Shown here piece after piece: positions 23,598 to 32,287 of a stretch of 46,160 bases of DNA. A model generated the notes under the pieces. It searched no databases, was not told the DNA's origin, and worked only from the letters and a program-made list of their open reading frames with translations. Within the stretch, counting starts at the first letter, position 1, and each line of letters opens with the position of its first letter. Made by a program: the position numbers and the translations under genes. The stretch is from Bacillota bacterium (GTDB lineage Bacteria > Bacillota > Limnochordia > Limnochordales > DUMU01): contig DUMU01000017.1 of the NCBI GenBank assembly GCA_012839805.1, positions 1 to 46,160 of the forward strand, read 5' to 3'.

Positions 23598-25138
23598 TCA
23601 CTGCGGTGACGAGAGAGTAAACGCTTGCCAGTTGCCGGCGGCGATAGAGATCGCCTGGTAATCAAAGATCGAAGGCCTCTGCAAGCCCTGGTTGGGTGTA
23701 GTCCGGAAGGCCAGCGGTCGCCAGTAATACGCCCCGGCCGGCCACTGCGAGTACCCGCCGGGCGGATTGACCCTGCTCAAGTCCAGCGTCGTGCCCGGTG
23801 CCTCCCGGAAGGTGGTAGAGCTCATGCCCGGAGCCTGGATTTCGACCCCATACAACACGGGTTCTCCCGCGACCGGACTCCACCGGAGTACCGGCAGGCT
23901 ATTCAGCACGGCGCCGTTCGGCGGTGAAAGCGGGGCCGGCCTGCTCAGACCGGCAGGGGCACGACCGAACGGCCGACAGACGGCGCCGACTCTTTGTCGG
24001 TACCGAAGGCCGTCACCTTGTACGTGGCCGTCTGGCCGGGCGTCAGCTCGGCCGCGTAATCTTCAGTTTGGTAGAACTCCATGCCTGCAGGGAGGTCAGT
24101 GCCGGGATAGTCCAGCGCCAGCCGGCCGTCTCGGTAGACCCGGAAACCTTTGACCCCGCCAAGGCTCGCCTGTCTCCATCCGACCGCCACAAACAGGGCC
24201 GCGTCGGAGCCGGGGGGCAGTGCCGCCGGTTGCACGCGTCGCCCTTCGGGTGCTCCACCTCTGCCAGCCCGCCGGCCCGCCCGCTGGGTGGCCCGGTAGA
24301 CCGCCGACAACAAGTCGCCCGTCTGGGGCCGGCTCAAACTCGCAATACCGGGTCCTGCTGTAGTACTCGGTTGTGCCGGCGGCAGGTCAAGGAAGGAGTT
24401 AGTGATGGTCAGCGCGACCGCCCCTACGATGTCGGGGGGCGTATCCAGCCGGGTCAGACTGGTTTGTTCACCGAACCAGACGCTACTCGTTAGGGTGTTT
24501 CCGGCCCGGTCGATGGCAACGAACATAAGCTGGTGCTCACCCGGCCCGATCACGGCCGGAAGCTCGAAAGTATCGGAGAAAGATGCGGCGCCGTTCAGCA
24601 ACCAACCCTTCACGTGTCCCCAGTCATAATCTAGGAGCCATCCGACGAAACCAAGACCACTGGTGGCGTCGCTCGCCGAAACGTTCCACCTATTGAATCC
24701 GCTCTGGTCCTGGTGCAGGGAGGGCAGCGTGGTATCTTCGGCAAAAGCGGGATCGAGGGGCAACTGAACTAAAGTTACGTGTACCGTCCCCGCTCTCCGA
24801 ATCGCGACTGCAGTACGGACCGTCGCCCATTGCGGCTTCGAAACGGACAAAACGTAGAACTTGGGCGGTAACCCTTCTCCTGTTGGTACCGGCAAATTGC
24901 TGAACTGAAACCGCCCGTCGCTCCCCGTCGTGGTCGTCATGTTTATGCCCGGCCCCTGCAGAGCAACGGTGCTATTCTCGACCGCACTTCCTCCCGGCTG
25001 GTCAACGAGGTAGCCGGCGATGGTCGCCGTTCTTGAGCCCCCGCCGCCACAACCGGCCAGAAGGATTCCCAAGGTGGTGAGTAAGACCAGGCCTGCTGCT
25101 ACTGCCACACTGCCCGCTCTTGGCCTCATTGGAAACAT
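23598..25138 (-). pseudogene. Lipoprotein with FnIII-like domains, one frameshift near its 3' end
   Basis: Starts at ATG 25138 behind GGAGG. The N terminus ends in LLAGC, a good lipobox, so the protein is lipid-anchored. Residues about 38-115 look like a CarboxypepD_reg module (AGYLVDQPGGSAVENSTVAL, DGRFQFSNLPVP). A bacterial Ig-like part follows (SGFNRWNVSASDATSGLG, VAIDRAGNT), then a fibronectin III-like domain (GVKGFRVYRDG, GQTATYKVTAFGTD). The frame stops at 23945 right after VVPLPV, but the next frame continues at once with LSRPAPLSPPNGAVLNSLPV, LRWSPVAGEPVLYGVEI and AGAYYWRPLAF to a stop at 23598. That is a second FnIII-type domain, so a single base is missing near 23945. The cause may be assembly error or true mutation. 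Function unknown; probably surface binding. Confidence 0.72.
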
Positions 25139-25344
25139 CCTCCTTTCTTACTAGAAAACACTGAAAACAGCAGAACCGGAAGTTGCTTCTTCGTGAGGAG
25201 GATGATTCCTGGGCGCGTACCGGGCACACCTCGTACCCGGTCGACCACCAGCTGGACCGCTGCGTGCTCGAGTTGCTCAAAGGGTTGAGCCACCGGGGAG
25301 AGGGGGGTCGTGTATTGTGACAGGGTGTCGTCCTTCTCCTGCAT
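25126..25344 (-). pseudogene. Remnant of a LacI-family regulator (C-terminal fragment)
   Basis: The 72-codon minus-strand frame carries DDTLSQYTTPLSPVAQPFEQ, then LEHAAVQLVVDRVRGVP and GIILLTKKQLPV. This matches the end of the LacI/PurR ligand-binding domain (FDD, YTTPPLTTVxQP, AVxLLxxRIxG, xxLPxxLVV). A stop lies 11 codons upstream of its ATG and no DNA-binding part is found, so it is a fragment of a lost regulator. The similarity ends near 25170; the rest of the frame overlaps the leader of the lipoprotein gene. Confidence 0.55.
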
Positions 25345-25415
25345 CGAATCGACGGCGCAATTCAGAACCCGGGCGTGCTACGGGCAACCGGGTGGGGGCC
25401 TACACGGGGTGCCGG

Positions 25416-26633
25416 CTACCCTCGTTCCGAAGGTATTTCCCGTCTTGCTTCGTACAGGGTGTAACTCCAAAGCCATTGTTCGCCGGTTACCGCGGTGGTG
25501 AAGACGATGTCGAGGATGTCGCCCTTCCCGGGAGACGTCCCCGGCGGGGAAGGCAGGGTACCGGTGGGAGTGCGGACCAGGGCGGCGTTGTGGTTGCGGG
25601 GGAAGCCGCTGTCGGCCGGGCCGATGGTCCCCACCAGCTGCCAGTGCCCGTATCCGCTGCGGATGGCCTCACCGCCTATACTCGCCAGCTGCAGCACCGA
25701 ACTCACGAAGCCGGGCAGTTCGGGATCGAAAGGGTGTCGCGGAGCAATCAGGAAAAAGCGATCATGGCCGGTATCGTAGACCAGGTCGCCATTATGGAGG
25801 ATGGCTCGTGAACCGTCTCCGGTTGTCAAGCCTGCCTCGGGCAGCCGGAGGCCAAAACCTATGATGGGGGCGGATAGGCCGGAGAAGTCGAGCTGGCGGC
25901 GAACCATGTAGGTGCCGGAACGATCGCCGCGGGTATAGAATAGCCAGAGCCTCCCTTTCCCGTCGATACTTACCACGCTGGGCTGGCCGACACCCCAGAC
26001 ATCCGTGCCGGTCGCGGCCACGATAGGATTGCCGGCGTATCTGACCCAAGGGCCTCCCCATTCCCTGGCCAACGCTACCCCTATCTGGTTATGATTGTTG
26101 TCCCACTGATCAGTACCGGTGTAGAAGAGCGCGTACCGGTACTCCTCGCCTGCATACCGGAAGCTTCCGGCTACCACGGCGGGATCGCAGACGTGAACGC
26201 TATCCCACTCTCCCGGCCTCCCGGGTTCGAGGACCGGACGAGGCGGAGCCCAGCCGGTGGACGAGACCAGGACAGCGCTGCTACCCGTGCTGCCAGGGTT
26301 TCCCGCGCCGCCGTTCTCGCAGAAGCTATAGTAAATGTGGTCGCGAACCACATACGGTTCGCGGTTCTGACACCACCACGCATGAACGACGTTCCCATCC
26401 ACTATGACCGTGGGTGCGTAGTTGTAAAAGCCGTCGTGTTCCTTAGGCAAGAAAACCCTGGCCGTTGTGCCAACCCGCATCTTACCATCCTCCCGGACGG
26501 CCGGCCGATCCAGGCCCTCTCCGGTCTGGGCTACGGCCATCACCGCCAGGAGAGCTGTAGCGAGCCCCCCGGCGAGACCCGCGGCCAGACGGGCTGCGAA
26601 ACTCGTCGCCGGCAACCCCAGCCGTACCCTCAC
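25416..26633 (-). CDS. Secreted five-bladed beta-propeller glycosidase-like protein (GH43/GH32/GH130-like)
   Basis: A 405-residue protein with a signal peptide (LAAGLAGGLATALLAVMAVA, cleavage near AQT). The body shows repeated propeller blades typical of clan GH-F/J proteins: GFYNYAPTVIVDGNVVHAWW, DHIYYSFCENG, WDSVHVCDPAVVAGSFRYAG, YALFYTGTDQWDNNHNQIG, GQPSVVSIDGKGRLWLFYTR and LHNGDLVYDTGHDRFFLIAP. The DPAVV motif with an FYTG blade is like GH43/GH32 active-site blades, but I cannot assign the family or confirm the catalytic acids. Its GTG start overlaps the stop of the nucleoside hydrolase-like gene by four bases, so they are translationally coupled. Confidence 0.82.
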   Translation of the reverse strand: MRVRLGLPATSFAARLAAGLAGGLATALLAVMAVAQTGEGLDRPAVREDGKMRVGTTARVFLPKEHDGFYNYAPTVIVDGNVVHAWWCQNREPYVVRDHIYYSFCENGGAGNPGSTGSSAVLVSSTGWAPPRPVLEPGRPGEWDSVHVCDPAVVAGSFRYAGEEYRYALFYTGTDQWDNNHNQIGVALAREWGGPWVRYAGNPIVAATGTDVWGVGQPSVVSIDGKGRLWLFYTRGDRSGTYMVRRQLDFSGLSAPIIGFGLRLPEAGLTTGDGSRAILHNGDLVYDTGHDRFFLIAPRHPFDPELPGFVSSVLQLASIGGEAIRSGYGHWQLVGTIGPADSGFPRNHNAALVRTPTGTLPSPPGTSPGKGDILDIVFTTAVTGEQWLWSYTLYEARREIPSERG

Positions 26634-27769
26634 CGGCTGCCCTCCTCCTGGTCTGCTTCCCGGCCCGCAAACTTTTCCAGCTTCTCCACCAGGTCCAGCA
26701 AGATCGGGTCCCGGTAGGCGTCGACGGCCACCCGGTAAGGAGGCCGCGCCAGATCAGAAAGGTCCCAGCTCCGGTCGGCTCGCAGCCGGGGCGTGGGACG
26801 GACTTCGGTCGGCACCCAGGCGGGGTTGTTGAGCCAGGCTACGGGCACGATGTCCCAGATGACCTTGGAACGAACCCGGCCGGGGATAAAGTCGCAAAAG
26901 ATCCGGGCCAGGTAAGCACCCAACTCCCCGCAGGGCTCCACGTACTTGCGTATCTCCGCAGGCACGGAACGCACATGCTCGGCCACATTCTTACAGGGGA
27001 AACGGACCAGAGGTACTCCTATATCCAGCACGACCTGGGAGGCAGCCACGTCTCCGCTGAGGTTGAACTCGTCGGTGTGGGGCCAGTATTCGGGTTGGCC
27101 ACCCAGCCATAGTACGGTGATGTCCCGGGCGATCTCAGGTCGGAGCAACAGGGCCGAGGCGACGTTGGTGAGCGCGCCGATGGCGACGACGTACAGGCGC
27201 GCGCCCCGAGCCCGGCAGGCCGCTGCCCGCTCGATCAGGTCCAAGGCGGCGGCACTCTCGCAGGGTCGCCCGGTCTCGGTGAGGAAGGCCGTTGAACCGC
27301 GCCACACGGGCGGAGGCTCAATATCCGGCATTTTCGACAGCACGTTCTGGATTTCCACGTAACTTGCTTCCATGCCGGCCGCGGCCGAAGGGTACTCCGG
27401 TTTTGCGAAGGGGGCAGCATAGATTGCTTCACACTGCAAGGCGGGGGAGAGCAGCGTATAGGCAATGGCAAATTGATCATCGATTTCGTTCTTAGCGTCG
27501 GTGTCAAGAACTACGGGCACGGGCGCAGTGCGAGTACCGGCCCGTGGATGCTCCAGTGCCGCCTTTCTCTGGGTCTCCGTCATCTCCACCGGTAACAAGT
27601 CTGGAAACAAGCCCTTCACCTCTTTTTCGGTGTTGGTTCGGTTTTTGGAAAGCGGGCGGTCCGGCGCCCGGGAGGCAGCCGGCCGGCCGGGGAAGCTAGC
27701 GGCCGGCTGGGCCGGCGTCTGCAGACGGCGGCCCAGCCTGGTGCCGTGTAGGGGTAATCCTCGCGCCAC
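26630..27769 (-). CDS. Nucleoside hydrolase-like protein (extended metal loop)
   Basis: The core is an inosine-uridine nucleoside hydrolase fold: VPVVLDTDAKNEIDDQFAIA holds the calcium-binding Asp cluster, followed by VVAIGALTNVASALLLRPEI, ITVLWLGGQPE, EFNLSGDVAASQVVLDIGVP (substrate-binding N and D) and VIWDIVPVAWLNNP. The metal loop is DTDAKNEIDD, two residues longer than the common DTDPGxDD. The enzyme would cleave an N-glycosidic bond in a nucleoside-like compound. The frame opens at GTG 27769, directly beside the solute-binding protein stop, but about 60 residues before the domain look unfolded. TTG 27610 (GAGGTG six bases upstream) and ATG 27583 are better start candidates. It is coupled to the propeller protein gene downstream. 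Confidence 0.85.
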   Translation of the reverse strand: MARGLPLHGTRLGRRLQTPAQPAASFPGRPAASRAPDRPLSKNRTNTEKEVKGLFPDLLPVEMTETQRKAALEHPRAGTRTAPVPVVLDTDAKNEIDDQFAIAYTLLSPALQCEAIYAAPFAKPEYPSAAAGMEASYVEIQNVLSKMPDIEPPPVWRGSTAFLTETGRPCESAAALDLIERAAACRARGARLYVVAIGALTNVASALLLRPEIARDITVLWLGGQPEYWPHTDEFNLSGDVAASQVVLDIGVPLVRFPCKNVAEHVRSVPAEIRKYVEPCGELGAYLARIFCDFIPGRVRSKVIWDIVPVAWLNNPAWVPTEVRPTPRLRADRSWDLSDLARPPYRVAVDAYRDPILLDLVEKLEKFAGREADQEEGSR

Positions 27770-27770
27770 A

Positions 27771-29090
27771 TTACTTGGTTTGACGCAGGAGGTTGTTCAC
27801 CTGTACGTTGGCTTCATTGAGTGCGTCCTGAACGTTCTTCTCCCCGGTGAGGATCTGCCACACCTGCCCGTTGATGATCCGGTACATCTCGGAGAAATTG
27901 GGAGTTTGCGGGGCGGGCTGAGCATAGGCCAGGGAGTCGAGGAACGCCCGGAGGTTTTCCGGGTTACCGGCCTTCTGCTTTTGCGTGAGCACCTCCGCAG
28001 CCACGGCCGCCCGTGATGGGATGTCAAGCCCCGCCCGCTGGGCGTCCGCGCTGACGAGCTCCTTGACGAGTTCCCAGGCCAGTTCCGGATACTTCGTCTT
28101 GCTGGAGATGCCGTAACCCGATGAGTAGATCAGGGTGCTTGCCCGCTTCTGCTGGGGCAGTTCGGCAAATCCCCATCTGAACTTGGCGTCCTTGTAGATG
28201 CCAACGGTCCAGTACCCCAGTTGAACCATCCCAACCACTTGGTCGAGGAAAAGACCATCCCACCAGCCATGGGCTCCGGCCTCTTCGAAGGAAGGCGAGA
28301 CGTGCCACTGGTTCTTGAGTTTAGCCAGAAACTGGAATGTTTCCTGATTCTGGGGTGAGTCCAGGACTGCTTGGGTTCCTGCAGCATTAAGTATGTCGCC
28401 GCCGTTTTGGCGCACAAACGGAGTCCAGAACCCGTCCCATTCGTTCACGAAAACACCGTATTGGGAAAACTTGCCCGGCCCCAGGGGCTTTTGGGTGAGC
28501 TTCTGGGCAGTAGCAGCAAAATCATCCCAGGTCCAGCCTTTTTTCGGAGTAGCCAGTGCCGCTGCTTCGAATAGGTCACGATTATAGAGCATCACCAGTG
28601 TGGTAAAACCAGGAGGCAACGCGTAAAGTTTTCCGTCGTAACGGTAAACGTTGACTACCTCACCAAAGAACTCGTTCAACGGGTACTTCTCTTTGTTGAT
28701 GAACTGCGTCAGATCCAGTAGTAATCCTTGCCGTACCATTACCTGCAGGGACATGTCACGAACTACCATGACGTCCGGGGGACTCCCGGCCGCGGTCTGC
28801 ACAAAGAGTTCCTGTTCGTAATCACGGCTGGGAGTCATGTCCAGTATGATCTCTACTTCCGGGTGACGCGCATGGAAACGCTGCAAGACCTGGTCGTAGA
28901 ATGCGTTCTTTGTTGCCCCTTCGGCCGCTTCACCCCAGAAGGCCAGGCGCAGCTTGACCGGGGCGGGAGCGGCACAGACACCGGTGCCCGGCACGCCCGG
29001 TACACTCAACACGGTCACTAAGCTCAGGAAAGACGCGGCCAAGACCACCACTGACGCTCTTACAGGACCTTGAGCCCGTTGCCACCGCAT
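27771..29090 (-). CDS. ABC transporter family 1 extracellular solute-binding protein (second copy)
   Basis: A 439-residue SBP_bac_1 protein: LRLAFWGEAAEGATKNAF, VLQRFHARHPEVEIILDMTP, TAAGSPPDVMVVRDMSLQ, GLLLDLTQFI, LYALPPGFTTLVMLYNRDLF and YSSGYGISSKTKYPELAWEL. The signal peptide (SVVVLAASFLSLVTVLSV) ends in GVCAAPAPV; the Cys is not in a lipobox, so the protein is probably soluble in the periplasm. GGAGGAGG precedes the ATG by eight bases. It is the first gene of a minus-strand operon with the nucleoside hydrolase-like and propeller genes, and lies divergent from the hydrolase/AraC fusion. No ABC permease or ATPase for it is present in the window. Confidence 0.92.
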   Translation of the reverse strand: MRWQRAQGPVRASVVVLAASFLSLVTVLSVPGVPGTGVCAAPAPVKLRLAFWGEAAEGATKNAFYDQVLQRFHARHPEVEIILDMTPSRDYEQELFVQTAAGSPPDVMVVRDMSLQVMVRQGLLLDLTQFINKEKYPLNEFFGEVVNVYRYDGKLYALPPGFTTLVMLYNRDLFEAAALATPKKGWTWDDFAATAQKLTQKPLGPGKFSQYGVFVNEWDGFWTPFVRQNGGDILNAAGTQAVLDSPQNQETFQFLAKLKNQWHVSPSFEEAGAHGWWDGLFLDQVVGMVQLGYWTVGIYKDAKFRWGFAELPQQKRASTLIYSSGYGISSKTKYPELAWELVKELVSADAQRAGLDIPSRAAVAAEVLTQKQKAGNPENLRAFLDSLAYAQPAPQTPNFSEMYRIINGQVWQILTGEKNVQDALNEANVQVNNLLRQTK

Positions 29091-29385
29091 TTCCCGTTAC
29101 CTCCTCCGTACTTTGGCGTTTCCCTGATTTGTGAGGGCTCCTGCGGCAGATATACGGGCATGGTGTGCCAGCTCCTTTGCCCTACGTTGTCACACATTTA
29201 ACCAGTGTTGCGCAGATGCACTTTCCCGATGGTCCGTTCCGACCGGCTAGAGAGGCGGCAGTCGATCGTAATCAGCAGAGACGATGTAGCCAGGCTGCTC
29301 TATGGCTCAAGCATGCACGGGAGAAGGAAGAGGGGCGAGGGCGGCGAAGAGCTCCCCGCCGGGTAGAGAGAAGGAAGGGGCGGGC
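29091..29385. promoter_or_regulatory. Divergent control region between the binding-protein operon and the AraC fusion gene
   Basis: A 295-base gene-free region serving both strands. I see the ribosome sites at both ends but no convincing -35/-10 pair and no clear direct repeat of the kind AraC proteins bind. As the only shared upstream region, it is the likely target of the fusion regulator. Confidence 0.4.
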
Positions 29386-31194
29386 GTGAAAGTTATCCTG
29401 GATTGCCACATCGGTCCAAACATAGACGACGCCTTTGCTTTGGCTCTAGCTTTGGCCGCTCCGGAGATCGAGCTGGTAGGAGTGACCACGGAAGACGACG
29501 CCGGTGGTACGCGGGCGCGGACGGCGGCGGCGCTGGCTCGTGCCTATGGCCGTGCGGACGTTCCCATCATAGCAGGAGTCAACGGCCCGCTCACGCGGTC
29601 CGCTCCGCGCGAGTGCCCGGCGGTTCGTTTCCTCGTGGAGCAGGCGAAGTGCCACCCGGGTGACATCGTGGTGGTGACCACGGGACCGGCCACCAACCTG
29701 GCCCTGGCGTTGCGGGAGACTTTTCCCGGTTCTTCCGGCGTCCGGCGTTTCCGAGCGGTGGTCGCCATGGCCGGTTGGATGGGCCAGCGGCTCCCGGAGT
29801 GGAACGTTCAGTATGACCCCGTGGCCATGGACACGCTCCTTCAGTCAGATGAAGACCTCTGGCTGTTCGGCCTCGACGTAACGCTGGCTTGCCGCCTCAA
29901 CGAGATGGACTTGGCGCTGCTGGAGGAAGCCAAGAGCACCGGCACCCAGTTGCTGCTGCAACTTCTGCGCGAATGGCAGGCGGGCCGGCCGGACGCCCCC
30001 ATCCTCCATGATCCTCTTCCCGTTGCGTATCTCTGTGATCCGCAACTCGCCACCATGGAATCCGCCCGGGTGGCCATGACCGAAACGCCTGCGACCGTAC
30101 CGGACAGCGGACTCGGCGGGCGTAGCGAGCGGGTACTGGCGTTTGATGCGAGCGGGGGACGGCCGGTTAAGGTCTGTCGCCATGTAGACGTCAAGCGTTA
30201 CTTTGCAGTGATGATTCAGCGCCTGCTGTTTCCCCGGGTATCTCCTCTCTCCGGCAGGCAGATGGACCAGACCGTCTCCGGTGTGACCGGCCTGGGCCGG
30301 TCGCTGCGCAGCCTTCCCACGCCTGAACTTTACAATGCTTTGGAGTTGAGCTACCGGCCCGGATGGGATTCAGGATGGCAAAGCCGTGCCGAGCACCAGG
30401 TCATACTGATCGAAGAGGGAACGATCACCGTTGAGATCGCCAACCATTCCGAGCCGGCGTACGGCCAGCCTCAAGACGCGCTCTTCGTGCCCCGTGATAC
30501 GAGCTACCGCCTTTCGACCCGTACCGGTGCCCGTCTGATAGAAGTGTTCTTCTATATGAACGAAGAGAATGACCTCATTACCTCGCGTTTGCGGCGGGCC
30601 GGGGTGCTGGTACACGCGCGACAACAGGGGGCTTTGCCCACGGTGATGCGGGGATTGGTACAGGCCCACACCACGCAGACTTTCCACAGCCTCTTGACGT
30701 CGCAAGGATTGCTCTACCAGCTGCTCGCTCTCCTTTCGCAGGCGGCCAACCAGTCCCACTGGGCCGACGGTAATCCGGAACGTGACGCTTGCCTGGAACG
30801 GGCACGTTTCTTCGTCGAAGAACATATAACCCGTAACCTGTCCTTGGCGGAGGTAGCCCGGGTGGCCAACATGAGCAAGTACCACTTCAACCGGCTGTTT
30901 CGCCGGCGATACGGGGTCACCCCCTTGGGCTACCATACCCATTTACGCATGCAGCGGGCCGAGGCCTTGCTGGAGCTGGGGAAGCTGCCCGTCTGCGAGG
31001 TGGCCGAGCAGCTGGGATACGCATCGGTTTACTCTTTCAGCCGCAGCTTCAAACGATACTTCGGGCGAAGCCCGACGGCACCCCGCCGGCGCTCTGCCGG
31101 GACGGCGCCGGCCCGCGGACCCGGAGGGGGATGGTCTTCACCGGGCGATGCCCGGGACAACCGGAAACTGCCTGGCCCGGCCGGCGATGGATAG
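29386..31194 (+). CDS. Nucleoside hydrolase-like / cupin / AraC fusion regulator
   Basis: A 602-residue protein starting at GTG 29386, with AAGGAAGGGG five bases upstream. Residues 1 to about 285 are a nucleoside hydrolase fold: VILDCHIGPNIDDAFALAL, PIIAGVNGPLT, VVVTTGPATNLALALRETF, WNVQYDPVAMDTLLQ and ILHDPLPVAYLCDP. In the metal loop the second Asp is replaced (DCH instead of DTD), while the DD pair and the later HD are kept. About 315-392 is a cupin sensor domain (LELSYRPGWDSGW, HQVILIEEGTITVEIA). About 470-569 is an AraC/XylS DNA-binding domain with two helix-turn-helices (LAEVARVANMSKYHFNRLFR; VCEVAEQLGYASVYSFSRSF). It probably senses a nucleoside or glycoside and controls the divergent operon, which itself encodes a nucleoside hydrolase-like enzyme. 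Whether it still cleaves its ligand is unknown. Confidence 0.85.
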   Translation: MKVILDCHIGPNIDDAFALALALAAPEIELVGVTTEDDAGGTRARTAAALARAYGRADVPIIAGVNGPLTRSAPRECPAVRFLVEQAKCHPGDIVVVTTGPATNLALALRETFPGSSGVRRFRAVVAMAGWMGQRLPEWNVQYDPVAMDTLLQSDEDLWLFGLDVTLACRLNEMDLALLEEAKSTGTQLLLQLLREWQAGRPDAPILHDPLPVAYLCDPQLATMESARVAMTETPATVPDSGLGGRSERVLAFDASGGRPVKVCRHVDVKRYFAVMIQRLLFPRVSPLSGRQMDQTVSGVTGLGRSLRSLPTPELYNALELSYRPGWDSGWQSRAEHQVILIEEGTITVEIANHSEPAYGQPQDALFVPRDTSYRLSTRTGARLIEVFFYMNEENDLITSRLRRAGVLVHARQQGALPTVMRGLVQAHTTQTFHSLLTSQGLLYQLLALLSQAANQSHWADGNPERDACLERARFFVEEHITRNLSLAEVARVANMSKYHFNRLFRRRYGVTPLGYHTHLRMQRAEALLELGKLPVCEVAEQLGYASVYSFSRSFKRYFGRSPTAPRRRSAGTAPARGPGGGWSSPGDARDNRKLPGPAGDG

Positions 31195-31209
31195 GGGGAG
31201 GTGATGCCG

Positions 31210-32193
31210 GTGCCGGCCCTGTTCTTCTCCATATTGGCCCTGCTGGCTTGCACGGTCGCCTGCTTCTGGGTGATCGACGGGGTGGCCGGCTGGATGCGCG
31301 AGCGTAAGCCGGCACGGCTGGTCCCGTGGATTGTACTGGCGCTGTTGGTGGGTGTCAATTTCCTTCCCAGGTTACTTTATTACGTGCCCATGTCGTTTAC
31401 CCTGGCTTTCCTGGTCTGGTTCTTCAGCCATGGTCGCCGCAAGTATCAAAGGCTGACCGACCCTCTTCTCCTCAATTGGAGCAGTCTGCCTTCGCTTTGC
31501 CTATCGGGCGCCCTCGCCGGAGCCACGCTGGTCCTTTTCTTCGGTGCGGTCTTCCAGTTCCCGAACCCCGGTTCCTTTGTGGCCGCTTTGGGAGCCGGTC
31601 TGATCATCGGTGGTCCCCTGGCAGCGGCGAAGCGAAACATACGCCGGCGGTGGCCCGGCATGATAGGAGGACGTTTCGATATCGGCATGTCACCCACCGC
31701 CGGGCCGGTGGCCGCGGGAGGCCCGGCGGTGGCCAGCGGGGGCGGGAGCGCGGGCCGCTTGTACATGGACGAAGTCATAGCCCTTTTTGCGGGACTTCCG
31801 GTGTTGTTCTTCATTGGACCTTTTGCGATAATCGGTCCATTTGGACCGTGGGCTGCCTACCTCCTCTGGTCGGCATTGCAGGCGGCCTGGCTGCGTTGGG
31901 TGGGGGTGGTCGAAGAAGGTCGCCGCATGATCGCCAATGCGTACGAGGCAATTCTGTGGGACGACTATCTCTGTTCCTGGCTAGGTGAACTCGTCATCCA
32001 GTGGGATCAAGCCTCCCGCAAGTACATGGTAGCAGGGGCTCTTCCCAGCCGCGGGTTACTGCGCTCGCTGGAGACGCGGCTCGCCGGGATCGAGGGGGCC
32101 GGGGTGGATACTTCCCGGGTGCGGATCGACCCGGAGCTGCGCCCTGACCCCCACAAGCAAATCGCTCTCGGGTTAAAGGCGCGGTTCGGCTAG
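31210..32193 (+). CDS. Multi-pass membrane protein of unknown function
   Basis: About 327 residues with several hydrophobic segments: ALFFSILALLACTVACFWVI, LVPWIVLALLVGVNFL, VPMSFTLAFLVWFF, LSGALAGATLVLFFGAVFQF, FVAALGAGLIIGGPLAAA and, after a Gly/Ala/Pro-rich loop, IALFAGLPVLFFIGPFAIIG. The last 100 residues are soluble (YEAILWDDYLCSWLGELVIQ, YMVAGALPSRGLLRSLETRL). I do not recognise a family. GGGGGAGG sits eight bases before GTG 31210; GTG 31201 and ATG 31204 are also in frame but too close to it. It follows the AraC fusion gene closely and is probably cotranscribed. Confidence 0.75.
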   Translation: MPALFFSILALLACTVACFWVIDGVAGWMRERKPARLVPWIVLALLVGVNFLPRLLYYVPMSFTLAFLVWFFSHGRRKYQRLTDPLLLNWSSLPSLCLSGALAGATLVLFFGAVFQFPNPGSFVAALGAGLIIGGPLAAAKRNIRRRWPGMIGGRFDIGMSPTAGPVAAGGPAVASGGGSAGRLYMDEVIALFAGLPVLFFIGPFAIIGPFGPWAAYLLWSALQAAWLRWVGVVEEGRRMIANAYEAILWDDYLCSWLGELVIQWDQASRKYMVAGALPSRGLLRSLETRLAGIEGAGVDTSRVRIDPELRPDPHKQIALGLKARFG

Positions 32194-32229
32194 CATGTGC
32201 CGGCTTGTTTGCACGGCCGCCAAACGACA

Positions 32230-32253
32230 GGGGCTGGCGTGAGCGCCAGCCCC
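32230..32253. terminator. Bidirectional hairpin between convergent genes
   Basis: GGGGCTGGCG and CGCCAGCCCC form a perfect 10-bp stem with a TGAG loop. It lies between the convergent membrane protein gene and beta-barrel-like gene. T-rich sequence after the stem is weak on both strands, so its efficiency as an intrinsic terminator is uncertain. Confidence 0.6.
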
Positions 32254-32287
32254 CGATGGTGTAACCGGTACTGCGTCAGGTACGGGA

